From the NCBI GenBank assembly GCA_025927655.1, contig JAICKY010000007.1:1-38955 (forward strand): a stretch of DNA of 38,955 bases, written 5' to 3'. The notes beneath the pieces were generated by a model, which saw nothing but the letters and a program-made list of their open reading frames with translations, was not told the DNA's origin and made no database searches. This DNA is from Candidatus Saccharimonadota bacterium (GTDB lineage: Bacteria > Patescibacteriota > Saccharimonadia > Saccharimonadales > UBA4665). This document shows, one piece after another, positions 8,344 through 16,869 of this stretch; position 1 is the first letter of the stretch, and each line of letters starts with the position of its first letter. A program made the translations under genes and the position numbers.

Positions 8344-10353
8344 ATGAGTGAGATACAAATGGCGCCCCGCAGAGGTGCAGGGGATACCGTCCCCGTTGAG
8401 CCTGAACTACCTGATACTGAATATGCACTAATCCTGCAACGGGCAGCCGCCGATGCCGGTGTAGACATGGCCGACGAAACCATTGCGGACCTGGCTCAGG
8501 GAAAGTATACCCGCTTGAGCGGCAGCGGCCTCAGAAAGCTCGGGAAAATAGTTGATATCCTGCAGCGCGACGAAATAGATGCTAATGCCGAAGACGAGCA
8601 GGCCCAGAAATTGGGCCACTGGCTTGCGGCCGTAAACCCGGAATCAGTACGTGTGTATCGCACCGCCACAACCGACGCCACAGCGTTTGAGCCTGTAACC
8701 CTTACTGATGGTGCCGAACGGTTTTATTTGGGAAGTTTTCTGGGGAACGACGAGAACCTGGCAGCATTATCTTTACCACCAGCCGTCGAAGCGGAGCTGG
8801 CCGAAAAGCGCACAGCCTGCGCCAAGCTCGGCATTGAAAATGGCGGCCAGCTGGAGCGCTTTACCCGAGAGCATTTTGAGTATAGTACCTTTGACCCCTC
8901 AGGGCCCATCGGCGAACAACCAGTCGAAATACAGTGGCTCGCCAGAAATGAACCGGAAGCCTACGAGGTACTTAAAACCAATGCAATCAGCGGTAATACC
9001 TGCGTACTACGCCATCTGAAAACCTCCCCGGATCCGGTCATTAGGGGGCTAAAAAACATCGCTACATACACACAGTACACCTACTACACCAACTGGTTGC
9101 CCGGGCTAATAAAGCATGACACCGACCCAACCATTCTACCCACCGACCGCAAGGGGCTCGAAACAGCTCACACATTATTGTTAGAGGAACTGGACGATCA
9201 GCTGCAAAAGGGCACGATAGATGCTACCACCCACGAGCTGCTCAAAGAGCAGATCAGTAGCCGCTTCGAAAGCGATGTCGATTTCGACGCCGCCCTTGAT
9301 AGCTTGCGGTTAATTCGTGAACTGTCGCTCGGCATAGAAATACATGCGAGCAGCCCGGACACGCCAGAACACACCGAAACAGAACGGCGGGCCATTGCCG
9401 AGCTAAACGACACACTGCAAATGAGGCTTGGCAATCAATACGCGTACAACAAATTGTTGTTTGATGTCGCCCACGGTGACGCCGAAGGCATGATCAAAAT
9501 CCTGCGCCTGATCCCCGCTTTCATCGCCGCAGCCTGGGGCCTGGAACACGTGCCAATCAAAGAGGTGGCACAGGCGGCTAAAATTATGGGCGCGGGGGAT
9601 GACCTGCTCATGGAAGGCGGCACCATCGCAGCACAGCTAGCCAAGGGCGTAACATGGGAAACAATAAAAAGACGTTTTCTGCCTATTGGCACAACTGTTT
9701 TGGCTGCGCTTGGTATGGGGTACAGTGTCGACACCGTTGCGGAGACTAGTTGGCACCTTGCTGGGGGCTTGTTTGCACTGAGTACTATTGCCGTATCGGG
9801 TGTAACGCAGCTCCTGAACGGCCGGTCGTATGCTCAATCATACGTCGCACTCGCGCACGAAGGCAAAATTGCCGGACACAAAGGCATTCTAACCACTGAA
9901 GACCAGGAGACCCTGCACGGCAAAATTGCCGAAATTAGCCAAAACGACGAACAGGCAGATCTGATTGCGGAAATTAGTCCTGTTATTAAAGGCCTGCTCG
10001 ACGACAAGGAACTAAGTCCGCGCAAACTGCGCAAGACTCTAGCACTCATAGAACAAATGGTACGCGACAACCAGATTGAACATATTGGCAACGCAGGAAA
10101 CATACCCACCCACGAACGTTACCATGAAGCATACCGAGAACTACTCGCCACCAACCCAGCCTACAAGCCAATTATCGGTGCGTTGATGGTAATGCCATTT
10201 ATAGGCGCGGCAGCCGGTCCATGGCTGCTCACCAGCCCAGCATATTATGTTCCATCTGGTGCCGGCGAATCAGTGAGTGGCTATGTTGGAGCAAAAGTAA
10301 ACCAGCGCAGTTTCAAAAACCGCTGGCGTAAATGGGTTGAACAGCAGCCCTAA
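8344..10353 (+). CDS. Hypothetical membrane protein, 669 aa
   Basis: I do not recognise this protein. The first 380 residues are soluble, acidic and predicted largely helical, rich in Ala, Glu and Leu, with no signal peptide. Hydrophobic stretches follow at about 386-402, 444-462 and 470-491. A charged helical region (about 500-600) comes next, then a final hydrophobic stretch at 609-634 and a basic C-terminal tail (RSFKNRWRKWVEQQP). This suggests a cytoplasmic domain on a membrane anchor. No catalytic motif is evident. It stands alone between NDH-2 and the helicase-nuclease gene, in the same orientation. The long unbroken frame and normal composition support a real gene. Confidence 0.8.
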   Translation: MSEIQMAPRRGAGDTVPVEPELPDTEYALILQRAAADAGVDMADETIADLAQGKYTRLSGSGLRKLGKIVDILQRDEIDANAEDEQAQKLGHWLAAVNPESVRVYRTATTDATAFEPVTLTDGAERFYLGSFLGNDENLAALSLPPAVEAELAEKRTACAKLGIENGGQLERFTREHFEYSTFDPSGPIGEQPVEIQWLARNEPEAYEVLKTNAISGNTCVLRHLKTSPDPVIRGLKNIATYTQYTYYTNWLPGLIKHDTDPTILPTDRKGLETAHTLLLEELDDQLQKGTIDATTHELLKEQISSRFESDVDFDAALDSLRLIRELSLGIEIHASSPDTPEHTETERRAIAELNDTLQMRLGNQYAYNKLLFDVAHGDAEGMIKILRLIPAFIAAAWGLEHVPIKEVAQAAKIMGAGDDLLMEGGTIAAQLAKGVTWETIKRRFLPIGTTVLAALGMGYSVDTVAETSWHLAGGLFALSTIAVSGVTQLLNGRSYAQSYVALAHEGKIAGHKGILTTEDQETLHGKIAEISQNDEQADLIAEISPVIKGLLDDKELSPRKLRKTLALIEQMVRDNQIEHIGNAGNIPTHERYHEAYRELLATNPAYKPIIGALMVMPFIGAAAGPWLLTSPAYYVPSGAGESVSGYVGAKVNQRSFKNRWRKWVEQQP

Positions 10354-10445
10354 ACATCCGCTCAGTTTCAAGTTCTCTTTGCACTGTACTATTTTCGAGC
10401 ATTTAAAAATGGATAAACTTGGAGTTCTTGAGCAACCTAGTGTGT

Positions 10446-10451
10446 CATAAT
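10446..10451 (+). promoter_or_regulatory. -10 box of the helicase-nuclease gene
   Basis: The extended -10 TGTCATAAT ends 8 nt before the ATG at 10460. No good -35 is visible at the standard distance. The position predicts a leaderless mRNA. Confidence 0.5.
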
Positions 10452-10459
10452 AGGGATAT

Positions 10460-13400
10460 ATGGAGGAGTTTGATAAAGCGTACGCCGCGCTAAACCACGC
10501 GCAGAAGCAGGCCGTAGATGCCATCGACGGGCCGGTGCTGGTAGTTGCGGGGCCGGGAACGGGGAAGACGCAGCTGCTCAGCGCCCGGGTGGCGCAGATT
10601 TTGCGCACCACCGACGCATTGCCGCAGAACATACTGTGTCTGACTTTCACCGAAAGCGGGGCGCAGAATATGCGCGACCGCCTGACGCGGTTCATCGGCA
10701 AAAACGCCTACGACGTGCAGATCGGTACATACCACGCCTTCGGCGGCGATTTGATTCGCCGCTATCCAGAATATTTTACCGAGACCCGGCTGGAGCGGCC
10801 AGTGGACGAACTGGGCAAACGACGAATCCTAGAACAAATCATCGACCAGCTCAGCTACCGTAGTCCGCTCAAACAAACACGCCATCATCTGGGAGACCTA
10901 ATGAGCACTATCAGCGAAGTAAAGCGTGGCTTGCTCTCGCCAAAAGACCTGCGTGATATTGCCGGCGGCAACTTGGCCGTTATAGAAGCATCCAGCAAAA
11001 CCATCGGCGACACACTGGCCGACCACACCAAGCGCCTGCCAAGTAAGCTCGCTACCGCTGAGCCGTTATTTGGTGAGATATACGGTGAACTGGAACAGCT
11101 AGCCGAAACCGCCACCGCACATCCGCCGTTTTCCAACCTGGCGGAACTAGCCGCCAACCAGTTGGAAAAGGCCCTGACCAATGCTGCCGAAATCGGCAAA
11201 ACCACACCGCTTACCAAATGGAAAAACGATTGGCTAGTCAAAAACGCTCACAACCAGTTTGTACTGGCCGGAGCGCTGGAAGCCGCCCGCATGGCCGAGC
11301 TCGCAAACGTACTCGAAGCCTACGAAACGGCGTTGGCCGACCAGGGCCTATATGACTTTGATGATATGATTCTCCGCGCAATCCGTGCGCTGGAGGACAA
11401 TCTGGAACTAAAATACACCCTGCAAGAGCGCTATCAGTACCTGCTGCTCGACGAATTTCAGGACACCAACGCCGCACAGCTGCGGCTGGTGGAGCTGCTT
11501 ACCGACAACCCCGCAAATGAAGGCAGCCCGAACGTGCTGGCCGTGGGTGACGACGACCAGGCTATATACGCCTTTCAGGGCGCGCAGTACAGCAACATGC
11601 TTGATTTCTTCCATCTGTTTAAGGGAGTTCTGGTAATAAACCTGAGCGAAAACTACCGCTCCACCGCGGAGGTGCTGGAAACGGCTAAGAATGTCTCGGC
11701 ACAGATCACCGATAACTTGTCGGCCAGTTTCCCGGAGCTCAACAAAACGCTGGTCGCCGCCAACAAAACGCTGCCGCCATCCGCCATCCGCCGCACCGAA
11801 TACAGCAGCGAAATTGCCGAGCGGGCGGGCGTGTCAGCACAGATTCGCCAACTTATAAAAGACGGCGTGAGTCCGAGCGAAATCGCGGTGCTCGCTCCCA
11901 AACACCGCTTTTTGGAGCCATTAGTGCCATATCTGGACGGCGTACCGCTGCGCTACGAACGCCGCGAAAACATTTTGGACGCGCCTGTTATTCGACAGCT
12001 GCTCACCATGAGCAAGCTCGTGGTAGCACTGCATAACCGCAATTTTGCACTAGCCGACAGCTATTGGCCGGAAGTGCTCAGCTACCCATTCTGGGGATTT
12101 TCGGTCAGCAGCATTTGGCGGCTTAGCTGGGCCGCTACCGGCCAGCGCAAACACTGGAGCGAACTGCTGCTGGCCGATGAACAGCTTCGCCCGGTCGCGC
12201 TTTTGTTTCTAAGCCTGGCAGGACAAGTAGAAACTGAAACTCTAGAAGTCATGCTGGATAGGCTCATAGGCACCGAAGAAGTCGCAACGGGCGAGGCCGA
12301 CGTGCCAAACGTCCGTTCCAAACTCCGCAGCACGCTGTTACAGGATGCCGAAGATGTACTCTACCAGACTGTGACCGAGCTGACCGTGCTGCGAGCAAAA
12401 CTGCACGACCACCAGTTGCAGCAGGGCGCTGCACTTACATTGCCCGATCTGCTCGCTTTTGTGGCTGAGTACGAAGCCGCAAACGAGCAAATGGTAAACA
12501 CCAGTCCCTACAGCGAAGCGCTCGAAGCCGTCCAGCTTATGACCGTCTTCAAGGCCAAAGGCCTTGAATTCGCCCACGTATTTTTACTGAGTTGCCAGGA
12601 CGACGTATGGGGCAGCGCCAGCCGGGGCGCTGGCAACAAGCTGACATTGCCCGCCAACCTTGCACCAATTCGTCATGCCGGCACTACCGAAGACGAACGT
12701 CTGCGCATATTCTTTGTCGCCATTACCCGCGCCAAGCATGGCTTATCCCTAAGCAGCCACGCTGCGACCTATGCAGGCAAGCGGCCGGCACGCCTGAAAT
12801 ATCTAGCCGAGATAGAGCAAGCAAATGGCGACATCGTCAGCCAAGCGCTGCCTGCGGCATTCAGCACGCTCGTTCAAGACCCTACCGAATCGCTGCCGCT
12901 TGAAAGTCTAGAGACAAACTGGCGCACACGGCACACTATACTCACGCCGCCACTCCGCGAGCTGCTGCGTGAACGGCTGGAACACTACCGCTTAAGTCCT
13001 ACGCACCTCACCAAATTCCTGGACCTCGAGCATGCTGGCCCGCAGAGCTTTTTGCTCGAAAATCTGCTGCGTTTTCCCACCGCTCCAGGCGTAGATATCG
13101 CGTTTGGCAACGCCATGCACGAAACACTGGAATGGCTGCAAATAGAAGCCAACCAGCACGGCCAAACACCGTCGCTGCAAGCCGCAATCAAACAATTGAA
13201 CGCACGGCTGATTCTACAGCCGCTTACCAGCGAGCAACTGGCCATGCAGCAGGCCAGGGGAGAAAACGCGCTGGAAGTCGTGCTGAATACTCAGGCATTC
13301 ACACCCGGCAACCGGCCCGAATACAACTTCCGCGACGAAGGCGTGGCGTTCGGCCCAGTACATATGAACGGCAAAATAGATCTGTTGGAAATTGATCAGG

Positions 13401-13783
13401 AAAACAAACTCATAACCATTGTCGATTACAAAACCGGCGCACTCGGCAGCGACCCCGCCAAGCGCCACCGCTACGAGCTCCAGCTGTACTGCTACAAACT
13501 GTTACTCCAAGGTTCGCACACCTTCAAAGACTACACGATAGAGCAGGGGTGCTTAGTGTTTGTAGAGCCAAACGGGGACGGCCAAATCCACCGTCACGCC
13601 ATCACGTTCAAAGACGATGAACTCGCCCGCGTACAAAAACTCGTGATCGCCATGTGGAACCACGTTGCCGCGCTCGACATGCCCGATATTAGCGACTACC
13701 CAGCCACGCTCGCCGGCATAAAGCAATTCGAGCAAGACCTGCTAACACCCCCATCAGCTCAAGATCAAACCACGCTATTGTAG
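10460..13783 (+). CDS. UvrD/Rep-type DNA helicase fused to a RecB-family nuclease
   Basis: This 1107-aa protein combines a superfamily 1A helicase with a C-terminal PD-(D/E)XK nuclease, as in the AddA/AdnB group that resects double-strand breaks. Helicase motifs in order: GPGTGKT (about 31-37), LLLDEFQDTN (about 330), VGDDDQAIYAFQGA, NLSENYRST, TVFKAKGLEFAHV and FFVAITRAKHG. The nuclease core is GKIDLLE (Asp about 972), then IVDYKTG (Asp 989, Lys 991) and the QLYCYKLLL helix. No Cys cluster for a 4Fe-4S site is evident around the nuclease. No AddB or RecC-like partner is adjacent, so it may act alone or with a distant subunit. An intrinsic terminator follows. Confidence 0.92.
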   Translation: MEEFDKAYAALNHAQKQAVDAIDGPVLVVAGPGTGKTQLLSARVAQILRTTDALPQNILCLTFTESGAQNMRDRLTRFIGKNAYDVQIGTYHAFGGDLIRRYPEYFTETRLERPVDELGKRRILEQIIDQLSYRSPLKQTRHHLGDLMSTISEVKRGLLSPKDLRDIAGGNLAVIEASSKTIGDTLADHTKRLPSKLATAEPLFGEIYGELEQLAETATAHPPFSNLAELAANQLEKALTNAAEIGKTTPLTKWKNDWLVKNAHNQFVLAGALEAARMAELANVLEAYETALADQGLYDFDDMILRAIRALEDNLELKYTLQERYQYLLLDEFQDTNAAQLRLVELLTDNPANEGSPNVLAVGDDDQAIYAFQGAQYSNMLDFFHLFKGVLVINLSENYRSTAEVLETAKNVSAQITDNLSASFPELNKTLVAANKTLPPSAIRRTEYSSEIAERAGVSAQIRQLIKDGVSPSEIAVLAPKHRFLEPLVPYLDGVPLRYERRENILDAPVIRQLLTMSKLVVALHNRNFALADSYWPEVLSYPFWGFSVSSIWRLSWAATGQRKHWSELLLADEQLRPVALLFLSLAGQVETETLEVMLDRLIGTEEVATGEADVPNVRSKLRSTLLQDAEDVLYQTVTELTVLRAKLHDHQLQQGAALTLPDLLAFVAEYEAANEQMVNTSPYSEALEAVQLMTVFKAKGLEFAHVFLLSCQDDVWGSASRGAGNKLTLPANLAPIRHAGTTEDERLRIFFVAITRAKHGLSLSSHAATYAGKRPARLKYLAEIEQANGDIVSQALPAAFSTLVQDPTESLPLESLETNWRTRHTILTPPLRELLRERLEHYRLSPTHLTKFLDLEHAGPQSFLLENLLRFPTAPGVDIAFGNAMHETLEWLQIEANQHGQTPSLQAAIKQLNARLILQPLTSEQLAMQQARGENALEVVLNTQAFTPGNRPEYNFRDEGVAFGPVHMNGKIDLLEIDQENKLITIVDYKTGALGSDPAKRHRYELQLYCYKLLLQGSHTFKDYTIEQGCLVFVEPNGDGQIHRHAITFKDDELARVQKLVIAMWNHVAALDMPDISDYPATLAGIKQFEQDLLTPPSAQDQTTLL

Positions 13784-13806
13784 CAAGCTTTAAACATCTA
13801 CAAATA

Positions 13807-13837
13807 AAAAACCGCTGAATAAAATCCAGCGGTTTTT
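13807..13837. terminator. Bidirectional intrinsic terminator
   Basis: AAAAACCGCTG and CAGCGGTTTTT form an 11-bp stem around a 9-nt loop, with A- and T-tracts on opposite sides. It lies 24 nt after the helicase-nuclease stop. It can terminate that gene on the plus strand and transcripts leaving the aquaporin gene on the minus strand. Confidence 0.85.
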
Positions 13838-13850
13838 ATTCCCTCGCAGC

Positions 13851-13923
13851 CTAGGAAAGGAGCAGCCCGACAAAATGTATTCCATTTTGCCGGCGCGTTG
13901 AGGGAAACCTAGGTTTCCCTCAA
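13851..13923. repeat. Two-hairpin intergenic element, copy B
   Basis: The purine block AGGAAAGGA is followed by GCAGCCCGA. Hairpin 1 is CAAAATG/CATTTTG (13871-13877/13883-13889, loop TATTC), then the linker CCGGCGCG, and hairpin 2 is a perfect 26-nt palindrome at 13898-13923. It sits between the bidirectional terminator and the aquaporin stop codon (13930). Since a terminator is already present, this copy is unlikely to serve only as one. Confidence 0.8.
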
Positions 13924-13929
13924 GCTTCC

Positions 13930-14763
13930 TTACGCAGCGTTCGGGTTGCGGCGAGTAGACTTCTTTTTACCAGAAGACTTCTTCGCAGTACTTACGTGCT
14001 TCTTGACTGCTGCGGTTTTACCAGTGGCAACAGCAGTTTTCACGTCAGCCTCAGCTTCGGTAGCAACCTCTGACTGTGTCAGGGTCGCGTTCAAGCGGCT
14101 GGTCTTAGCCTTTTCAGACGCAGATTCTGCAACCTCTGCCAATTCGGTTTCCACGAAGATCAGATTGTACAGGTTGAAACCGATCACTGCACCCAGAACT
14201 GGGCCCAGAACGTAGGTTCCCCAGCCCCATTGGTGCAAACCAAGCGCAACGGCAGGGTTCAGGATACCGGCAGACCCAAGTGACGCCACCAACGACCCTG
14301 CAGCGAGACCACCACCAATAGCAGCAGCCTTTGCGTACAGGCTAAAGCGCTGGTAAATAGCAGCCGCCCATACGAAGGCGAAGACAAACGTACCGACTAC
14401 TTCGGCCACCAGTACGCGTGAGCTGTAGGTACCAGTGTTGTGTACGCCGGTTAGTTTGGTAAGGTAGATGAACAGTTCCCATGCAACTGCACCACCAAGC
14501 AACTGTACTGCCAGGTAGCTCAGCGCCTGCAACGTGCGCAGTTTGCGAACGGTCCACAGACCAATAGTCATCGCCGGGTTAAAGATTGCCCCGGAGATGC
14601 CGGCCAGCGACAAGGTCATCAGTGCGACCATCAGGCCAGCCGCCGATGCGATAAAGTAGCCCAGACTCAACTGAGAATGACTAACCGCGAGCACAATGAG
14701 CGTCAGGGCCGTCGTGCCCAAAAACTCACCCACGAGCATCGCGAGCTTATTCTTACGAAACAT
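13930..14763 (-). CDS. Aquaporin/MIP-family channel with altered pore motifs
   Basis: This 277-aa membrane channel has the two half-helix repeats of the major intrinsic protein family, with NPA boxes at Asn62 (FNPAMT) and Asn169 (LNPAVA). Two usual features are missing. The Arg that follows the second NPA in nearly all aquaporins is Val172, and the His before the first NPA (GAHxNPA) is replaced (GAIFNPA). This changes the selectivity filter, so water or glycerol transport cannot be assumed. The last 60 residues form a hydrophilic, Lys-rich cytoplasmic tail (AKKSSGKKKSTRR) unusual for the family. A strong GGAGGT precedes the ATG. Transcribed alone, toward the helicase-nuclease gene. Confidence 0.88.
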   Translation of the reverse strand: MFRKNKLAMLVGEFLGTTALTLIVLAVSHSQLSLGYFIASAAGLMVALMTLSLAGISGAIFNPAMTIGLWTVRKLRTLQALSYLAVQLLGGAVAWELFIYLTKLTGVHNTGTYSSRVLVAEVVGTFVFAFVWAAAIYQRFSLYAKAAAIGGGLAAGSLVASLGSAGILNPAVALGLHQWGWGTYVLGPVLGAVIGFNLYNLIFVETELAEVAESASEKAKTSRLNATLTQSEVATEAEADVKTAVATGKTAAVKKHVSTAKKSSGKKKSTRRNPNAA

Positions 14764-15002
14764 ATATTACCTCCACTTTGTTTGTGATAATCTTAGCGTA
14801 CCGTGCAATACACTGTTTGTAAAGGGTTAGCCCCCGCGACCAGCGTAATCAACGCTGCATTTCCTCCCCAACAAACATGAACGCCAGCCACCTCCCATAG
14901 CACCCTCATACATACCTTCCGCCAGCAGCACTTCAGCCTTGGCCCGCTTTTTCAGGGCGCGGCGGCTGCGAAAAGCTAGACTTCCAGCCTAAAAATGCAT
15001 AC
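14764..15002. other. Intergenic gap between aquaporin and DabB
   Basis: The aquaporin-proximal end carries its leader: TTTACA and TACGCT with 17-nt spacing on the minus strand, then GGAGGT before the ATG. The rest is GC-rich. On the minus strand it keeps an open frame of about 50 codons (ending 14827) with no ATG at its start and low-complexity translation. I see no recognisable gene, repeat or terminator in it. Confidence 0.4.
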
Positions 15003-16853
15003 CTAAGAAGATCTGTAGGCTATTTCATGATAGCTGGTCTTGTGCGGTCCAAAGAAGACTTTTGTATATAAACGCATAATACTCACCCCTACAAGCAAAT
15101 ACCCCAGGCAAAAGAGTACTATCTGGAAAACATGGCTTACCGGGATAAAACTCAAAAGAATGTCTTGCGCTAAAAAGGAAGGACTAACGGGGAACGCCAT
15201 GAAAAGAAGACATACGATGAAAAACAGATGGCCCAGTTTTTTGAACGCATATATAGAACCATGGTAGTCCTGTAATGCAGTCTGCTCACCTTTTATTTCT
15301 AAGTACCAGAGGCAGGCATGGCCCACTATGAATGCCGTTGCCACTCCTGCGCCGTATATAACAAGGTACTTCCAGTTCCCGGCAGAGGCTAAGCCCAAGA
15401 AAAGCGCCCCAAAAAGGTGTCCCACCAGTATAAGGTTCCAGCATGTTCTGGCAGAGTTCTTCGTCGTATACGCCCGTATATAAAAGACAATGCTTATAAC
15501 GGCTGCGGCGCTGGAAATAGCCAGTTTTGAGCCGGTGGATACTGCCATGGACGCAGCGGCACCAGCAGTGGCCAAAAAGACTGCCACGGAAACCACTTGA
15601 GCGGGGAATCCATCCAGGAACGCGAATACTCGCCCGACGGGCTTAAGCGGCCTCCATACGTAATGGCTCACTGCCGTATTCATGTTCCATTCCTTGATGC
15701 TCAGGACGTAGAAAGTTGCACGAAGCCTGCCCAAGAGGGTGTTTTTGATCTTTTCAGGAGGGAGTACGAAAGAGAAAAACTGGTCATGCACAAGGTAGCC
15801 CACGACCGACGGGGAAATAAGCAGCTGATACGTCCGCAGGGAAGCGTTGCTCACAAAGTGCAGCAGTGCCAGCCACTGGAGCCCGGCAGCGACCTCGACG
15901 AACATAATGCCAATCTGGGTGACGGATGCGTACGCAATCTGTACTTTTATGGATGATTGGACTCGGGTAATGGACGAAACGATGATTGCAGTCACAAATC
16001 CCACGGCTGCAATGGTAATTCGGAGCCACACGCTGCCCTGCCAGAGCGGATACGTTCTGAGTAACAGGAACAGGCCCATGTGCACAGAGAGCGCGCCGTA
16101 AAAGATAGCACTGGACGTGGTGGGGCCTTCCATGGCACGCGGCAGCCAGTACGAGAAGGGGAATTGCGCAGATTTGATCAGAGCGGTTACGAGCAGGAAA
16201 AGGCCGAGCAGGGCCAGCTGGCTTTCGTGCCCCGCAACCAAACCCGAAAGTTCAGAGAAATTCACGCTCTTTTCAAAAATATGGTGCGCATACCAGATGG
16301 CGACCAGTAGGAAAGCATCAGCAATACGGTACACCGAAAAGACTTTCAGCGCGTTTCTGGCCGGCAGAAACCGGTCCCGGTAAAACGCAATGAGCAGCAC
16401 GGAACTTATGCCGATAAACTCCCAACCCAGCAGCAGCACTTCAAAGTTACCGGCGAGAATAATGAGCGTGAGCCCTATAAAGAACAGCAGGACCGTGTAA
16501 TAAAACCTCTTGAAACCTGGCTCGCGGTGCATGTAAAATCTGCTGAAAATGAAAATCAGCGTCGTCATAATCGTAGTCATCCCCAAAAATACCGCCGAAA
16601 GCCGGTCGAAATAGAAAGCAAGCGCAAATGTGTAGTGAGGGCTTGCGTACAAAGAGCCTATGCTCGTAAATACCGGAGAAGCACCCGCGCTGAGCCATTG
16701 GTAGCCCAAAACGAAAAACGTCACCAGCTCCAGAAGTATTGCGGCGATGGCAATGAAAAAGATGGTGCGCTCCCATTTTTTGGGCGTCAGAATACAACCG
16801 GCAAGACCGATGACGGGAACGAGTATTAGTGTGGTGAGAAGTTGCGTTACCAT
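15003..16853 (-). CDS. dabB: DabB, proton-conducting subunit of the inorganic-carbon pump (NuoL/ND5-like)
   Basis: This 616-aa polytopic membrane protein belongs to the proton-conducting membrane transporter family (NuoL, MrpA, HyfB relatives). It has at least ten hydrophobic helices. The LGWEFIGISSVLLIAFYRDR segment with its conserved Glu, and the KSAQFPFSYWLPRAMEGPT helix with its Lys, are hallmarks of this family. No other Nuo or Mrp gene is nearby. Instead, the adjacent gene is DabA (DUF2309), and this pair defines the DAB inorganic-carbon transporter. In DAB systems the cation gradient passing through DabB drives CO2 hydration by DabA. The gap to dabA is only 16 nt, so they are co-transcribed. 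Confidence 0.9.
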   Translation of the reverse strand: MVTQLLTTLILVPVIGLAGCILTPKKWERTIFFIAIAAILLELVTFFVLGYQWLSAGASPVFTSIGSLYASPHYTFALAFYFDRLSAVFLGMTTIMTTLIFIFSRFYMHREPGFKRFYYTVLLFFIGLTLIILAGNFEVLLLGWEFIGISSVLLIAFYRDRFLPARNALKVFSVYRIADAFLLVAIWYAHHIFEKSVNFSELSGLVAGHESQLALLGLFLLVTALIKSAQFPFSYWLPRAMEGPTTSSAIFYGALSVHMGLFLLLRTYPLWQGSVWLRITIAAVGFVTAIIVSSITRVQSSIKVQIAYASVTQIGIMFVEVAAGLQWLALLHFVSNASLRTYQLLISPSVVGYLVHDQFFSFVLPPEKIKNTLLGRLRATFYVLSIKEWNMNTAVSHYVWRPLKPVGRVFAFLDGFPAQVVSVAVFLATAGAAASMAVSTGSKLAISSAAAVISIVFYIRAYTTKNSARTCWNLILVGHLFGALFLGLASAGNWKYLVIYGAGVATAFIVGHACLWYLEIKGEQTALQDYHGSIYAFKKLGHLFFIVCLLFMAFPVSPSFLAQDILLSFIPVSHVFQIVLFCLGYLLVGVSIMRLYTKVFFGPHKTSYHEIAYRSS

Positions 16854-16869
16854 ATGAGTTATTTACCGT

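Noticed and set aside
5081-13923. Elements A and B as ordinary intrinsic terminators
   Set aside because: No U-tract follows either hairpin in either direction, and a proper bidirectional terminator already lies next to copy B.
14827-14970. Possible small protein on the minus strand before the aquaporin gene
   Set aside because: About 50 open codons, but no ATG or clear ribosome-binding site at the start and a low-complexity translation; it could at most be a decayed remnant.
15003-16853. DabB as part of complex I or an Mrp antiporter
   Set aside because: No other Nuo, Mrp or hydrogenase subunit is nearby, and the adjoining DUF2309 gene defines the DAB pair.
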